Source: Schizochytrium sp. CCTCC M209059 (Eukaryota; Sar; Bigyra; Thraustochytrida; Thraustochytriidae). From it: DNA of 64,000 nt. The notes beneath the pieces were generated by a model. The model was not told the DNA's origin. It made no database searches and saw only the letters and a list, made by a program, of their open reading frames with translations. Below, in pieces: positions 48,959 through 59,221 of the stretch (positions within the stretch are counted from its first letter, which is position 1; each line of letters begins with the position of its first letter). The stretch lies in contig KN805373.1 of NCBI GenBank assembly GCA_000818945.1, positions 745,392 through 809,391 of the forward strand, written 5' to 3'. A program made the position numbers and the translations under genes.

Positions 48959-51285
48959 ATGGCGGACGCCAGCATGGCAGACGGGGAGCAGCAGGGCAAG
49001 GGCAGCCCCTGCAAGCTGCTGACGCTCCCAGGCAGCGCCTTCGGCCTGGTGATGGGCTTCCTCGACGCGCGCGAGGCGCAGGCGCTACGGACGTCTTGCC
49101 GCGTCTTCGCTCTCGTCACTGCCCACCTTATGCGCGCCGCCTCGGCATGCTACGATGTCCATGACGCCGACGACTTTTTGCGGCGCCCCACGATCGCAGT
49201 CGTGCACCCTTGGGTCGCTCTCTGCAAACGGTATTCGAGCTTGTCGCCCTACACCGCACAGGAGTGGGATATCCTGGTCCAGCTCGCTTTCCTGCGCGGA
49301 AAACTTTCGGCCCTCTTACTCTACAGAAGCACGCAACAGATCGGGTCCATGGTGGTGGACACCCTCTGCATGAAGCTCCTACCCCCAGAGTTCTCGGACC
49401 TGATTCTTAAGAGCAGCGAAGCCTGCATCTCAGCCCTCGACATCCCGCCAGCGCTCTTGGACGCCGCGCGCTCGTGCCAGCGCCAAGTGTACCTGGGCGC
49501 CGTTAACTCGAGCATCCACAGCGGGGCCGGAAATGACGTGGACGACGAGGATCTCGACGATGTTGACGACGTAGACGAGGACCTTGAACACGCTGACGGC
49601 GAGATGAAGGCAAACGGCACGGACGATCTCATGGAAGACTCATCGAGCCTGGGGGACTGGCGCACGGACGATGCCAAGCGCCGTCCAAGAGGCGCGTCTC
49701 GCCAGTCCCGAGAGCAACATGGCGACGCCATGAGCATTCCGCGCACGCGGTCCCGCTCCGAGGGCGAAGAAGACGAAGACATGGCCCCTTCCGACGAAAC
49801 CGCCCAAGAGGCAAACCGCCATGTCGGTGCCAAAAGCGGGCACAGGGGACAGGGCCAAGAGCAGCAGAAAAAGCGCCAGCAACGCCAGCTGCACAAGGCT
49901 CACGACGCCAGCACCGATGACGGAGACGTGGAGATGGCTCTTTCCGAATCTGCTGCCGAACAGCAGCAGCACGAAAAGCTCGCCGCGAGCGCAGGGAATC
50001 GCAGCACTGCCACCAGCACCAGGGAATTCCCTAGCCACATAGGTGCTTCCGGCACCAAGGGCTTTCCGACGGCTGCAGCCACCTCTCTTGCCTCACGTAG
50101 CAATAGTCGGAACAGTACGATTAGCAAAGAAGCTGTCGCGCCGCAAATTATCGGTAGCAGCAGCAGTAGCGTGAGCAGCGGGCTCAAGAACAGCACGCAT
50201 AGCAAGAACGAGGACACCGCGTTCCGTGAACAAGACAAATTACAGTCCGCTAGCGTCGGCGAGAACGACTTTGACCCAGAGGACGCCGAGTCTGAGGAAG
50301 TTGCAGAACGACTTGCCATCCTGTCGGGATCCTCTCGAAGCGAAGACTTTTATCATCAGAAACAGGATGCGCTCAATGCCATTGTTAATTTGGTGGAAAA
50401 CCAATTTGCCTTTTGTAGCCGCGTGCTGCGGTTCCCTCTGTGGAACGCGGCCTGCAGCGTGGCAGAGGCGACCCAAAACAAGATATTGACGTCGGAACGC
50501 GTCGCAAGCCTCTACACAAACGGCTTCTGCATTATCGACGACTTCATCTCGGAGGGGGCCGTTCGAGCCGTCTTTCAGCGCTGTGTGGACTTTGTGAAAA
50601 TGACAAACTCTGTCCTGAACCTTCCTGCCGACGAGCTCGAGAAGCTTGGCCTTCCCGAGCCCTCATCCTTCTTCATGATGCGGGGCGACCCGCCGTCTGC
50701 CCGTGGCGACTGCTTGTTGTGGCTCAACCGAGAGGTGCCGCCAGGATCCAAGCCGCCCTTTTCAGGCGTCATGGACCAGTTTACACTACTATATGAGGAA
50801 CTTGGGTCTGTTGTCAAGCTCCAGGGTGGCCGAGAGGCCCAGCTCGCTTTTTATCCGGATCAAGGTGAGAGCTACCGTCGGCACCGAGATGCGACGCCGG
50901 ACGATGCCACCAAGATTACCGACAATCGCAGAATATCTGCTATTTGCTATTGCAATCCGAATTGGGACGAATCGCACGGAGGCAAGGTAAGTTTGCTCTC
51001 GCTCTATTCTCGCACGCGCTCACGGGGCCACTGCCACCGTTCGCTTGCCAAATCGACCCATCATACTAACGCTTTCTGCTTTCTGTCTTCTCCATCCTTT
51101 TCTTCCTCGAACCTGCACGCATACATCTATAGCTTCGTCTGTGGCTGAGTCATTTGCCCTCTGAGCCAGTCCTTGACCTGAGGCCCCTGCCGGGCCGTCT
51201 GGTCGTCTTTTTGAGTGGTCTACTGGACCACGAGGTTCGCCCATCATTCCATGGCCGCGTTGCTATTACCAACTGGTTCTGGTAA
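48959..51285 (+). CDS. Prolyl 4-hydroxylase (PHD/EGLN type) with probable N-terminal F-box
   Basis: Two exons: 48959-50986 and 51133-51285, with a 146-bp intron (AAG|GTAAGT ... CTATAG|CTT, phase 0). The product is about 726 residues. The C-terminus is a 2-oxoglutarate/Fe(II) dioxygenase: His642 and Asp644 (HRD), distal His709 (DHEV) and Arg718 for 2-oxoglutarate. The His-to-Arg spacing of 9 equals that in human EGLN1, and NRRISAICYCNPNW and HGRVAITNWFW parallel EGLN1. Residues about 25-60 (LPGSAFGLVMGFLDAREAQALRTSC) fit an F-box helix pattern. Residues 190-470 are acidic/Ser/Gln-rich and probably disordered. In Dictyostelium and Toxoplasma the related PhyA hydroxylates Skp1, the F-box partner, as an oxygen-sensing step. 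Without the second exon the enzyme lacks its distal His, so splicing is essential. The 5' end may extend into the gap. Confidence 0.9.
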
Positions 51286-51573
51286 CGAGAAATCTCTTCG
51301 TCACTTGATTTTCCCAGAATACAGTCTTGCTTCTTCCCACCAGCTCGACATTTTCTTCTTCTTCTTCTCCATGTCCTTCTCCTTTTCCCCACTTCTTCTC
51401 AAGTATTTGAAAAATCCTCAGCCAAAACACACACACAAAATTATATGGTGAAAACTTCTGATTACCACCTTGATTTTTGTTTTGCTTTTCATTCTTTATC
51501 GGCTCCCGCACGACTTCGAACACATCACCTTTCGCCAGGCGTCTGATCTTCTCTTTTTCTGTTCTTTATCACA

Positions 51574-54500
51574 TCAGCTACCAAGGGATTGCACGACGCG
51601 AAGTTGCCGTTCAAACTTTTCTTGTGCCCGCGCATACAACGCAAGATCGCACTGATTGTGCTCCTCAATTACGCGCCGTGCCGTGTCGGAGAGCGTCTCA
51701 ATTGTCTCAAACACCACTGCACGCCGATTCGACCCATGCGTCGTCGCCGGGCAACCTTGACGCAGAGCAGCAGAAGCCCATGGCAAAAAGTACGAAAACA
51801 CCTGCAAGGTATCCTCCCAGCGCTCTTGCATCCCAATCAGACATTCATCTTCAAGGCGTCGCACCGCCATATCTGGCGTGCAGTCTGCCGCTTCAAGAGA
51901 CTGAGGATGGGGGGACTCCTCCGGAAGGAAGCCGCGGTACTCGCGAATGCCACACATCATCTTGCATCCGGCATTCGACAGACCTTCGTCGCGCCAGCGA
52001 CCGAATGCAGACCCCCGCCACTGCTCCATCACAAACGTGAGATTGGTCTCGGGCAGCTCATTCAATCTGACTTGAAGCGAGGGAAACACGCGTTCGTAGT
52101 AAAACGAGATCACCCGCGCCACCGGATGTCGCTGGATTGTTGCGCAGTACGCTTGTGCGCCAGGGGACAACAGCGGTTTCCACGCTCCAAATTCAAAGTG
52201 GCCGCCGATCACGCTTGACGAGAGCGGAGCATCGGACATGGAGAAGGTCATGCACGGGACGCCGCCATGGCACGGTAGAAAGGCCTGCACTTCAGGGTCG
52301 GCTTGCGATACTTGATCAAGAATGTTGCGAAAACATGTGCCCGCTGTTTTCTCAAGATGAAGGAAGACAAATGGCGTTTCGATCCGAGGCACGTGAAGCG
52401 GCGGCGGCCACAATCCTGCGCGCTCGACCGCTGCACTTTGGGCGAGTTGCTCGCCATACCTTCGAGCGAGTGCTACACATGCGCACGAATTTACCTCGCC
52501 TTTGCAATCTTGAGCAACAGCCGCTTGCAGATCCGCTAAAGTCCGGACGGGCATGCTGCTGCTACCTACAGAGACTGGTCTTGACAGTCGAAATTTGCCC
52601 GCAAGCGCAGGTATCAGCCTTTGATATAACGCCCTTTTGGAATCCCCTCGCACTTCCTGCGCTGCATCGCTTTCAAACCACGCCTCAATGACCCACCCGC
52701 TGTCTTCGCTTGGGTCTTCGATGCGAAAGTCTAACGAGGCAAACTCGTTGAAAGTTTCGCTCGCAAAACACGAAAATTCATGCGCAGCTTTTCTTGCTTG
52801 GCCGCTACGGCTCAAACATGTGTCAGAACTCCACAATCGAACGCAAAGTCTTGAAGCAGCCATAAAGTTTTCTTGTTCCGATATGCTTGGAAACGTCTGG
52901 ACGTCTGACATGCGGAATGCGGCTTCAAACACAGCCTTGTGCACGACGACGGGTTCATCAGGGTGAGACACGGCAGTGTTAAATTGTGCCAATACGGGTC
53001 GCACAGACAGAGCCCGGTCTCCTTCACACTCACTCTCTCGATCGTTTCCAAGAGGTTTCTCAGCAGAGACCGCCGGCTCGACTTCGCGCAAGTCGCTACC
53101 GAGAAGGAACGGCGCCCCGTTGGATTCGTATGTTTCGGCCAATATTGCAAGGCGTAAGGCATGTTGCGCGAGGGTGATGTTCACAGATATCGACACGTCT
53201 TTCGACCACCAAGGTCCCTGGCGCCAGCTCTTTAGGCCCCAGCGCACGGGAAATTCTACACTTTGCAACGGATACACCTCGGGGGACTGACAGACCGCGA
53301 CTGCGCGTTGCGAGCCGACCAGCGCCTGTGACGTAAATTGCCAGTGCCAAGCACACCACCCTGGCTGCATCCAAAGCACGAGTGATGCGTCTTCCGGCAT
53401 GAACATAACATTGTGTGCTGCTGTGCCTTGTTGGCACACGAGCACATCGGTTTCTTGCGCGAAAAGAGTCATTTGTTCCGCAAATGACATTTTTTCGAGC
53501 GCTACGACACGTACGACAACATTGTACACCTGCTTCATGGCGTCCACGACCGCGTCAAAGTTCTCCACAATGCGTGATCCAGCCCTTTTTACGACCGTGA
53601 CACGTCGAGGCGTCGCAAGAGGTCGTGCTTGTGGTGCGGGTGGACGAATTCCTTCTGCTTTCGTTAAGAAGGAGCGCAGAGCCGAATAATGCTGCCGCCT
53701 GGCTGCAAGGCCACTCAGATCAGGGCCGCGCACAGAAAAAGTGTCTTGGACATCGAGTTGAATCTGGACACTATCGTCGAAACAGGTGAGGCCTGGCAAA
53801 AGGTCGAGCGCTCGCTTTGAGTGAATTGTGAAGTTTGAGAAATGTCGCAGAAGCGAAAACGTTGATTGCCGCGTCTGCCCAAAGACTAAACTAGACATGA
53901 GCGTCCCAGAATACAAGCGCATGTTATCCTTGTCGGCGACGTCAATGAAGAGTAGCGGCTCTTTGCCTCGATCGCGCAGATCGCGCATTGCCTTGTAGAG
54001 GGCCTCCAAGACGTCTATAATGAGGTGGCCCACATGCCATCCGAGAAGATCGAAGATGATTGCAGGCTGCGAGACGCGGCGCGCGCAGCGGACCATGGGG
54101 CCAGACGACGTGACAACTTGGGCTTTTGTGAAGATGGGAAGACCTGAAGTTCGCATAAAGTCTGACCATCGGTTCGTCCCAATTATCTGGCTATCTACAT
54201 GAGCGTGAGCCCCCAGCGGGTCATTGACAATGAGAGTTGCACCATTGCCCTGATTGCCAGCATAAGCGCATCCTTCGCAGATCGCGCTGCGGTGCATCGA
54301 TGGCGTCGAATCCACGCTTTGCATCGCGAAATGTCGCGTTCGCGGCAGCATACTAGACGAAGAGGCTGCTGCGTCTTGCGTTGCAGAGCACACGTCTGTG
54401 TACCGAAGCACGTGTTCATGGGCGTTGCAAGGGTCTTCCCAGCTCGCGTTGTCAGCCATTTGCTTCATTCGTTGCTGAAGGAAGTGCTCGCACAAGATTC

Positions 54501-54729
54501 GTGCCTGCGGCGTGGAAACGTTCCAGCAGTCGGTATTTAGCATCGGCTGCGCAGGAGTGCACGTTGCAAGTGAGCGTATGTCGAGTGTTGCATCCTGGAT
54601 GTCACGTGCTCCCAGGAAACAGGCAAGTTGCGGTGTGGAAGCAGACGAGTAGGATTTTGGTGATACGTAAACTAGCATCATGATCATCGACCAACATCTA
54701 GTTTTACGAACGCATCTAGTTGGAGTCAT
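51574..54729 (-). CDS. GT61 glycosyltransferase fused to a sulfotransferase
   Basis: A 1051-residue protein; start at ATG 54729. A short hydrophobic stretch near residues 14-24 may be a type II signal anchor. Residues about 200-540 carry a GT61-type (DUF563; plant xylosyl/arabinosyltransferase and EOGT-like) domain: FDLLGWHVGHLIIDVLEALY, and later VCQQGTAAHNVMFMPEDASLVLWMQP, the usual donor-site region. After a linker rich in Cys and Ser, residues about 785-1040 form a PAPS-dependent sulfotransferase: FVFLHLEKTAGTCFRNIL is the 5'-phosphosulfate loop and ATIQRHPVARVISFYYERVFP the 3'-phosphate motif. Together this is a single-chain enzyme that could add a sugar and sulfate the same glycan in the Golgi. 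Thraustochytrids make sulfated extracellular polysaccharide; that link is inference. No intron is needed. Confidence 0.87.
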   Translation of the reverse strand: MTPTRCVRKTRCWSMIMMLVYVSPKSYSSASTPQLACFLGARDIQDATLDIRSLATCTPAQPMLNTDCWNVSTPQARILCEHFLQQRMKQMADNASWEDPCNAHEHVLRYTDVCSATQDAAASSSSMLPRTRHFAMQSVDSTPSMHRSAICEGCAYAGNQGNGATLIVNDPLGAHAHVDSQIIGTNRWSDFMRTSGLPIFTKAQVVTSSGPMVRCARRVSQPAIIFDLLGWHVGHLIIDVLEALYKAMRDLRDRGKEPLLFIDVADKDNMRLYSGTLMSSLVFGQTRQSTFSLLRHFSNFTIHSKRALDLLPGLTCFDDSVQIQLDVQDTFSVRGPDLSGLAARRQHYSALRSFLTKAEGIRPPAPQARPLATPRRVTVVKRAGSRIVENFDAVVDAMKQVYNVVVRVVALEKMSFAEQMTLFAQETDVLVCQQGTAAHNVMFMPEDASLVLWMQPGWCAWHWQFTSQALVGSQRAVAVCQSPEVYPLQSVEFPVRWGLKSWRQGPWWSKDVSISVNITLAQHALRLAILAETYESNGAPFLLGSDLREVEPAVSAEKPLGNDRESECEGDRALSVRPVLAQFNTAVSHPDEPVVVHKAVFEAAFRMSDVQTFPSISEQENFMAASRLCVRLWSSDTCLSRSGQARKAAHEFSCFASETFNEFASLDFRIEDPSEDSGWVIEAWFESDAAQEVRGDSKRALYQRLIPALAGKFRLSRPVSVGSSSMPVRTLADLQAAVAQDCKGEVNSCACVALARRYGEQLAQSAAVERAGLWPPPLHVPRIETPFVFLHLEKTAGTCFRNILDQVSQADPEVQAFLPCHGGVPCMTFSMSDAPLSSSVIGGHFEFGAWKPLLSPGAQAYCATIQRHPVARVISFYYERVFPSLQVRLNELPETNLTFVMEQWRGSAFGRWRDEGLSNAGCKMMCGIREYRGFLPEESPHPQSLEAADCTPDMAVRRLEDECLIGMQERWEDTLQVFSYFLPWASAALRQGCPATTHGSNRRAVVFETIETLSDTARRVIEEHNQCDLALYARAQEKFERQLRVVQSLGS

Positions 54730-55335
54730 TGTGCTTTTCTTGATGACAAAGTCTGCTTGACAATTCTTGTAAAGTCCCTTTTCGTATCTGTGCTGCCTTG
54801 AGACGTTGTCGTTTGTCTCTCGACTTGGGCACCTGCTCCGGAGCGACAGCTAAATTAAACTCAGCTAGGAGTTCACCGAACTTGCTCGGCGCTCCTCAGA
54901 CGAGCATCCCGTAGTAGTGTCGGTTGTGGTGCTCCGCTCTCTGACTGATGTTGCGGCCACGCACGCGAGTATCCGTGGCGTGCCGCGGCAGCGTCCAAGT
55001 CAATCTATACGTAACAACTAGATAGTACTACTAGCTAGCTAGCAAGGTCGGCGAAAGAAGAAGAACGCTGGGCATCGATCAATCCCAGGGACCTCAAATC
55101 AGATTGCGTCGGAGGCACCCGAATCCATTCGGTGGCGCTGCTGCGAGTCACGCTGGTGCTGCTGCTGCTGGTGCTGCTGCTCCACGCAGGTTTCTCGGCA
55201 AAACGCAACACACGAGCAAGAGAACAGGCAAGCACTAATCGAACAGAGCAGCAGAGCGGAGCAGACAGCAGGTGCAGAGGACAGAGACCGCAGAGCGAAG
55301 CCAAGCGCCAAGCGCAGAAACAGTAGAAGGAAAAG
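54730..55335. other. Divergent promoter, GT61-sulfotransferase (-) / Tom6-like (+)
   Basis: 0.6 kb. It contains CTAGCTAGCTAGC near 55030 and a CTG/GCTGCT-rich stretch at 55138-55184, probably in the 5' UTR of the small gene. No other gene is seen. Confidence 0.45.
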
Positions 55336-55473
55336 ATGATGATGCAGCAGCCTGAGATCAACTACGCCGCCGTGCGCCAGGACCTCAAGGTCAAGGCCGG
55401 CATTTTCTTCACGTACCTGGCTCTCGTGCGCGCTGTGCCGCTCGTGATCGAAGCTGTCACCGGCAAGAACTAA
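55336..55473 (+). CDS. 45-residue Tom6-like mitochondrial outer-membrane protein
   Basis: A very short gene beginning with three ATG codons (55336, 55339, 55342) after AAAAG, ending TAA at 55473. The product is 45 residues: a polar N-terminus, a basic patch (VRQDLKVKA), then a hydrophobic segment GIFFTYLALVRAVPLVIEAV and GKN at the end. The pattern LKxxxxxFxxxxxxxRAxPxV matches my memory of plant Tom6, a small subunit that stabilises the TOM translocase; the Arg-x-x-Pro inside the membrane segment is the most telling feature. Codon use is strongly GC-ending, as in highly expressed genes here, which supports it as real. Other tail-anchored microproteins (Tom5, Tom7) are possible. Confidence 0.6.
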   Translation: MMMQQPEINYAAVRQDLKVKAGIFFTYLALVRAVPLVIEAVTGKN

Positions 55474-55756
55474 GGGTCGCGGCTTCTCCCCAAACCAAGG
55501 GCCAAAGGTGATCAGCGCGCCTTGTTCTCGACGCCAAGCAAATCGCCGCGAATCAGAGTTTTCCATGAAAGCTAGCTAGCTTGCACTGCCTCGTCGCGAG
55601 CTAGGAGATTGCTTGCAGATGCGGCACACGCAGCACGCGTGTGTGCGCGCCAAGACGCCAAGACGCTTCGTAGTGTCAACTCATAAGAAAAACAACAACA
55701 ACATAAATACATAAAGAAAAAACACAAGCTCAGGAAATCGTAGAATATCATCATCC

Positions 55757-58700
55757 TCAGACCGCGTGGCGGAAAATTGTCCCACGATTATCATAACGGA
55801 AGCCCCTGTTTGTATTCGTTCCAAGACAGGTTAACACATACATTTTCATGCAAAAGCGCTCCCGTTCCTGCTCGCTGGTAAAATAGAGATTCCGCGTGAC
55901 CACCAGCGGCCGCGAGCGAATTGAGCACGAGGCCTGAGGGGAACGCTCAAACGTGAAGAGAGCGCGTACACTGTCTGCCTTGGACAATGTCTCTGGAAAC
56001 CATTGTAGCGCTAGCATCTGCGAAAAAGGAACTTCCCACAGGCGCCATACGCGGAAGTCGAGCGATATGAGCCGGTAACGCTCGGCGTCGATGACAAAGA
56101 GCTCTCTTGCGGCAGTCTGCGAAGTCGGCGACAATTCTGTAGGCGTCTCGATTTCGATTGCTTCCCCGAATGATGGCTCCATCTCAGCGCTTGAGAGAGT
56201 CCTCGCGGCATCTGTCGGAACGGGCGTGCCATGCTTTGTGGCGCCGAGATCGAAAGGCAGAACGGTGCAACAATTCTCGGGTCGCCGCCGGTCATATCGA
56301 CCAACTACAAAGGCAGAAAACCTCTTTTGACTCTGTGCAAAGAGTTCTGGGAGCTCAATCGCGCCGGCATCTCGCTCCATGGCAGATTCTAGCATCGTAT
56401 CACGTGGTCCAGCCATGTCGTGCAAAAGATCGAGCGCATCCTGATCTCGTAGGTCCAGACCATTAATGTTTACTTGCGGACCAGCCTGAAGTGCTGCAAG
56501 CAACGCGCTTCCTTTGAAAACTGCCAATTTGGAACGCAGAACGGCATCTCGGTCCAGCATGCGTCTGACTTGGCGGTTGCGCTTGTCGCGAAGGCGTGAC
56601 TCGAAACGAGCAATGAGACGCACGTCTTTGGAAATAGCGTCCTCGAGAAGAACTTCCAGGCCTCGACGAGAATATTTTGTTTGACTTGCTGCAAGGAACA
56701 GTCTATTCTTCACGCTAAGACGTTCTCTCTCCGTCGCCCGTGGGTCAATGTACATGCGAAGGAGCTCGCGGGCTTGGGGCTCAATCAGTCCACGTGCCCG
56801 CAGGTCGCGGAGAATGGAATCAGTTGTATATTCAACGACGCGATGCGCCTGCTCAGTAACATTCCGCGGCGGGAAAGCCAGTTCCCAATCCGCCGGAAAG
56901 TAGCCATACTGACATTTGAGAGCATACGTCTCGTAGAGACGGAGCGATTGCACGAAGGTAATCACGAATACACTGAGGATGCACGCAAAGGTAATAGTTT
57001 GCAGTGAATATGACTGCGTTAACAGAGAGCTCACGCCCGCGTGAGGAAAAGAACCGGAGCGTACATTGTGCATTTCCATGCAAGCGTAGCCGAAGACGGC
57101 GAGCCGCAAAAATAGCGACGCGAGAGAGGCCGTGCTTGTTATGGCTCGGTCAGCCCGAATGACACCCGAGACGACACCACAGAGGTAGAACAACACCTGA
57201 AGTACGTTGGCAAAGAGAGAGAAAACGAGCAAGAGCGCGGAGAACTGCCCTGTGGTCTTGCGGGCATCAAAGGAGCTGAGGGTGGCACCAATGCACAGCA
57301 TGGCCATGTCCATGAGCAGCAGACCGCCGAAGGCCATTTTCCAAATTGCGTTTGTGACTTTGACGAGCCAGGATCGCTGAATGGTCAAGGCGCGGAGCCA
57401 TGCCAAAAAAGCGCGCCGCTCACTGTAGGCCCAGACACCGGCAGAGACGATGAACCACGCGGGTGAGGTTGCAAAGAGAATAAAGCCCAGGTACTTGAAG
57501 TCCGCCACGACGACAATTATGACGGCAGCCGCGAGCGGGACGGCGAGGCTGCAAAAGAGCCATAGAGCAATGTTGGGCAATGCGTAAAGTCTCCTTGCTG
57601 GGGTCACGCCGACCACAAGTTTCGCAGCGTAAAAGGTGAGGCACAAGGTTGGCATAGTCACGACGACGAGCAAGACCCAGCCAATGTTGTTGGGCGAATG
57701 AGTCAAGGCGGCGCAGGCCGTGATGGCGGGGACTGCCACGCAAAGTGCCAGATTCAAGTTCATGCGTCGGAGCAAGATCGAGATGGTCGTCTGGTCATGG
57801 TAGAACACGCTCTTGGTGACAACGCCCTCCCCGATGGAAAAGTAAGGATAGTCTCCGAGTGTTTCCAGAGGCCAGCGATATCGAAGACAAAGCCACACGC
57901 ATTCGAGTTCATCGGCAATGTACTGCCGCACATCCGCTTGTGAAACGCGGGCGCTTCGTTGTGATGATAAAGAGCTCAGCAAGAGATGTGTTCCGGCGAA
58001 AAAGGCAGGGATGGCGTAACCCGCCACGCGCATTGCGGTTTGGACGCGTTCATGACTCCATTCAAGCGGTGGTGGCACGCGATCCCTAAGATTGATGACA
58101 GTGGTGATGCAGAGCGCTAGAGGCAAGAGGCAAGCCAGCCAGAGGCAGAAAAGCTCCCAAAATACCCACTTGGGAACGCGTGTTTCGGCTGCAATCACGA
58201 GCGAAGCGAGATTGATGCGCCCAGGAGTATCCTGTTCAAGGATTACATCAGGCGCTTCCCATGCACTATCCTGCCCTGAGCGAGTTTGCTGAGATACCGG
58301 GCGCTGCTGCGTGTGGTGAGCAAGCGGAGTCTCGCGTTGTTGTGAATTCTCCTCCAGATTTTCTGCACTGTAAAACCTCGTCATACGAATACCGTGTCCA
58401 CTTCGAACGGCGTGGGCAGCGCCACTGTATGTTTCTGTGTTGCGTTCCCGATGAGCCCGCCTCTGTAAATTGCGCCAGAAGTTGCGCAAGAATCGCTTTC
58501 GCGAGTGAGCGGCTGGCCAGGCTCGCATGACCGATCGCAACGCCCGAAAGGTGACCCATGCGAGGTAGAGGAGCGGCGGGGCGCCGAGGAAGATGGATGT
58601 GACGACAATCGACTCTTTGGCTGACAATGAAAAGGAGAGATCAATGTTTTTGACGTAGCCGAGAGGGAGCATGATTGCGCAGGGAAGAGCGGCAAAGACA

Positions 58701-59221
58701 ATGAGGATGGCAGCTCTGATGATCTCCGACGTCCAGCATGTGATGCGACCTCGGGCGGTTCGCCCACAGCATGATCTAGTGTGTAAATTTTGCAGATTCT
58801 TGTCGCGTTGCCTGCGCAGGAAAGCTGCATAAACGTCTTCGAGCTGCAGCCGCAGCGCAAGGGCTTGCGCTTGGTTGTGGGAAGCGAAGATGGCCTCGGC
58901 GAGGTCGCGCACTATCTTGATTCGATTCTTTTCCGCGAGATCAAAGCTCTTTGAAGCGAGTTGGACTTGTGTGACTCCGAGAAAATTAATCGTTGGAAGG
59001 CCAAGCACCGTGAAGAGCAAAAGGGCTACATGAAATGGGCTTTGGACTTGGAGTGCGATCGCTGCTGGGATGAAGACAGTCAAGGGCAGAAAGCATCCAC
59101 AGAACCAGCCAAGGAAGAGCATGAGAGATACGCCTGGTGAGTAGTGCCATCGCAGGCAGAGTTTGGGACGCGACCTTGGCGCGAGCTCCTTCAGGTCGCC
59201 AGGGCCCCGTAACGTTGACAT
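55757..59221 (-). CDS. Large multi-pass membrane protein of unknown function (~14 TM)
   Basis: A 1154-residue protein; start at ATG 59221 (MSTLRGPGDLKELAPRSRPK). Hydrophobic segments cluster in groups: four within residues 30-230 (for example VSLMLFLGWFCGCFLPLTVFIPAA), a cytosolic Arg/Ser-rich loop, about six in 345-610, and four more in 620-790 (for example LLLMDMAMLCIGATL, LLLVFSLFANVLQVLFYLCGVVSGV). This gives about 14 segments in all. Residues 790-1154 are soluble and helical, with no recognised domain. The N-terminal and middle TM groups begin similarly (a basic residue block, then a W-rich first helix), hinting at internal duplication. Possible roles are a transporter or receptor scaffold; I do not assign one. 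The 3' neighbour on the other strand is the Tom6-like gene. Confidence 0.8.
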   Translation of the reverse strand: MSTLRGPGDLKELAPRSRPKLCLRWHYSPGVSLMLFLGWFCGCFLPLTVFIPAAIALQVQSPFHVALLLFTVLGLPTINFLGVTQVQLASKSFDLAEKNRIKIVRDLAEAIFASHNQAQALALRLQLEDVYAAFLRRQRDKNLQNLHTRSCCGRTARGRITCWTSEIIRAAILIVFAALPCAIMLPLGYVKNIDLSFSLSAKESIVVTSIFLGAPPLLYLAWVTFRALRSVMRAWPAAHSRKRFLRNFWRNLQRRAHRERNTETYSGAAHAVRSGHGIRMTRFYSAENLEENSQQRETPLAHHTQQRPVSQQTRSGQDSAWEAPDVILEQDTPGRINLASLVIAAETRVPKWVFWELFCLWLACLLPLALCITTVINLRDRVPPPLEWSHERVQTAMRVAGYAIPAFFAGTHLLLSSLSSQRSARVSQADVRQYIADELECVWLCLRYRWPLETLGDYPYFSIGEGVVTKSVFYHDQTTISILLRRMNLNLALCVAVPAITACAALTHSPNNIGWVLLVVVTMPTLCLTFYAAKLVVGVTPARRLYALPNIALWLFCSLAVPLAAAVIIVVVADFKYLGFILFATSPAWFIVSAGVWAYSERRAFLAWLRALTIQRSWLVKVTNAIWKMAFGGLLLMDMAMLCIGATLSSFDARKTTGQFSALLLVFSLFANVLQVLFYLCGVVSGVIRADRAITSTASLASLFLRLAVFGYACMEMHNVRSGSFPHAGVSSLLTQSYSLQTITFACILSVFVITFVQSLRLYETYALKCQYGYFPADWELAFPPRNVTEQAHRVVEYTTDSILRDLRARGLIEPQARELLRMYIDPRATERERLSVKNRLFLAASQTKYSRRGLEVLLEDAISKDVRLIARFESRLRDKRNRQVRRMLDRDAVLRSKLAVFKGSALLAALQAGPQVNINGLDLRDQDALDLLHDMAGPRDTMLESAMERDAGAIELPELFAQSQKRFSAFVVGRYDRRRPENCCTVLPFDLGATKHGTPVPTDAARTLSSAEMEPSFGEAIEIETPTELSPTSQTAARELFVIDAERYRLISLDFRVWRLWEVPFSQMLALQWFPETLSKADSVRALFTFERSPQASCSIRSRPLVVTRNLYFTSEQERERFCMKMYVLTCLGTNTNRGFRYDNRGTIFRHAV

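Noticed and set aside
50987..51148. Reading through the donor at 50986 to a stop at 51148
   Set aside because: That product would lack the distal iron-binding His and the Arg; the spliced form restores both at the EGLN spacing.
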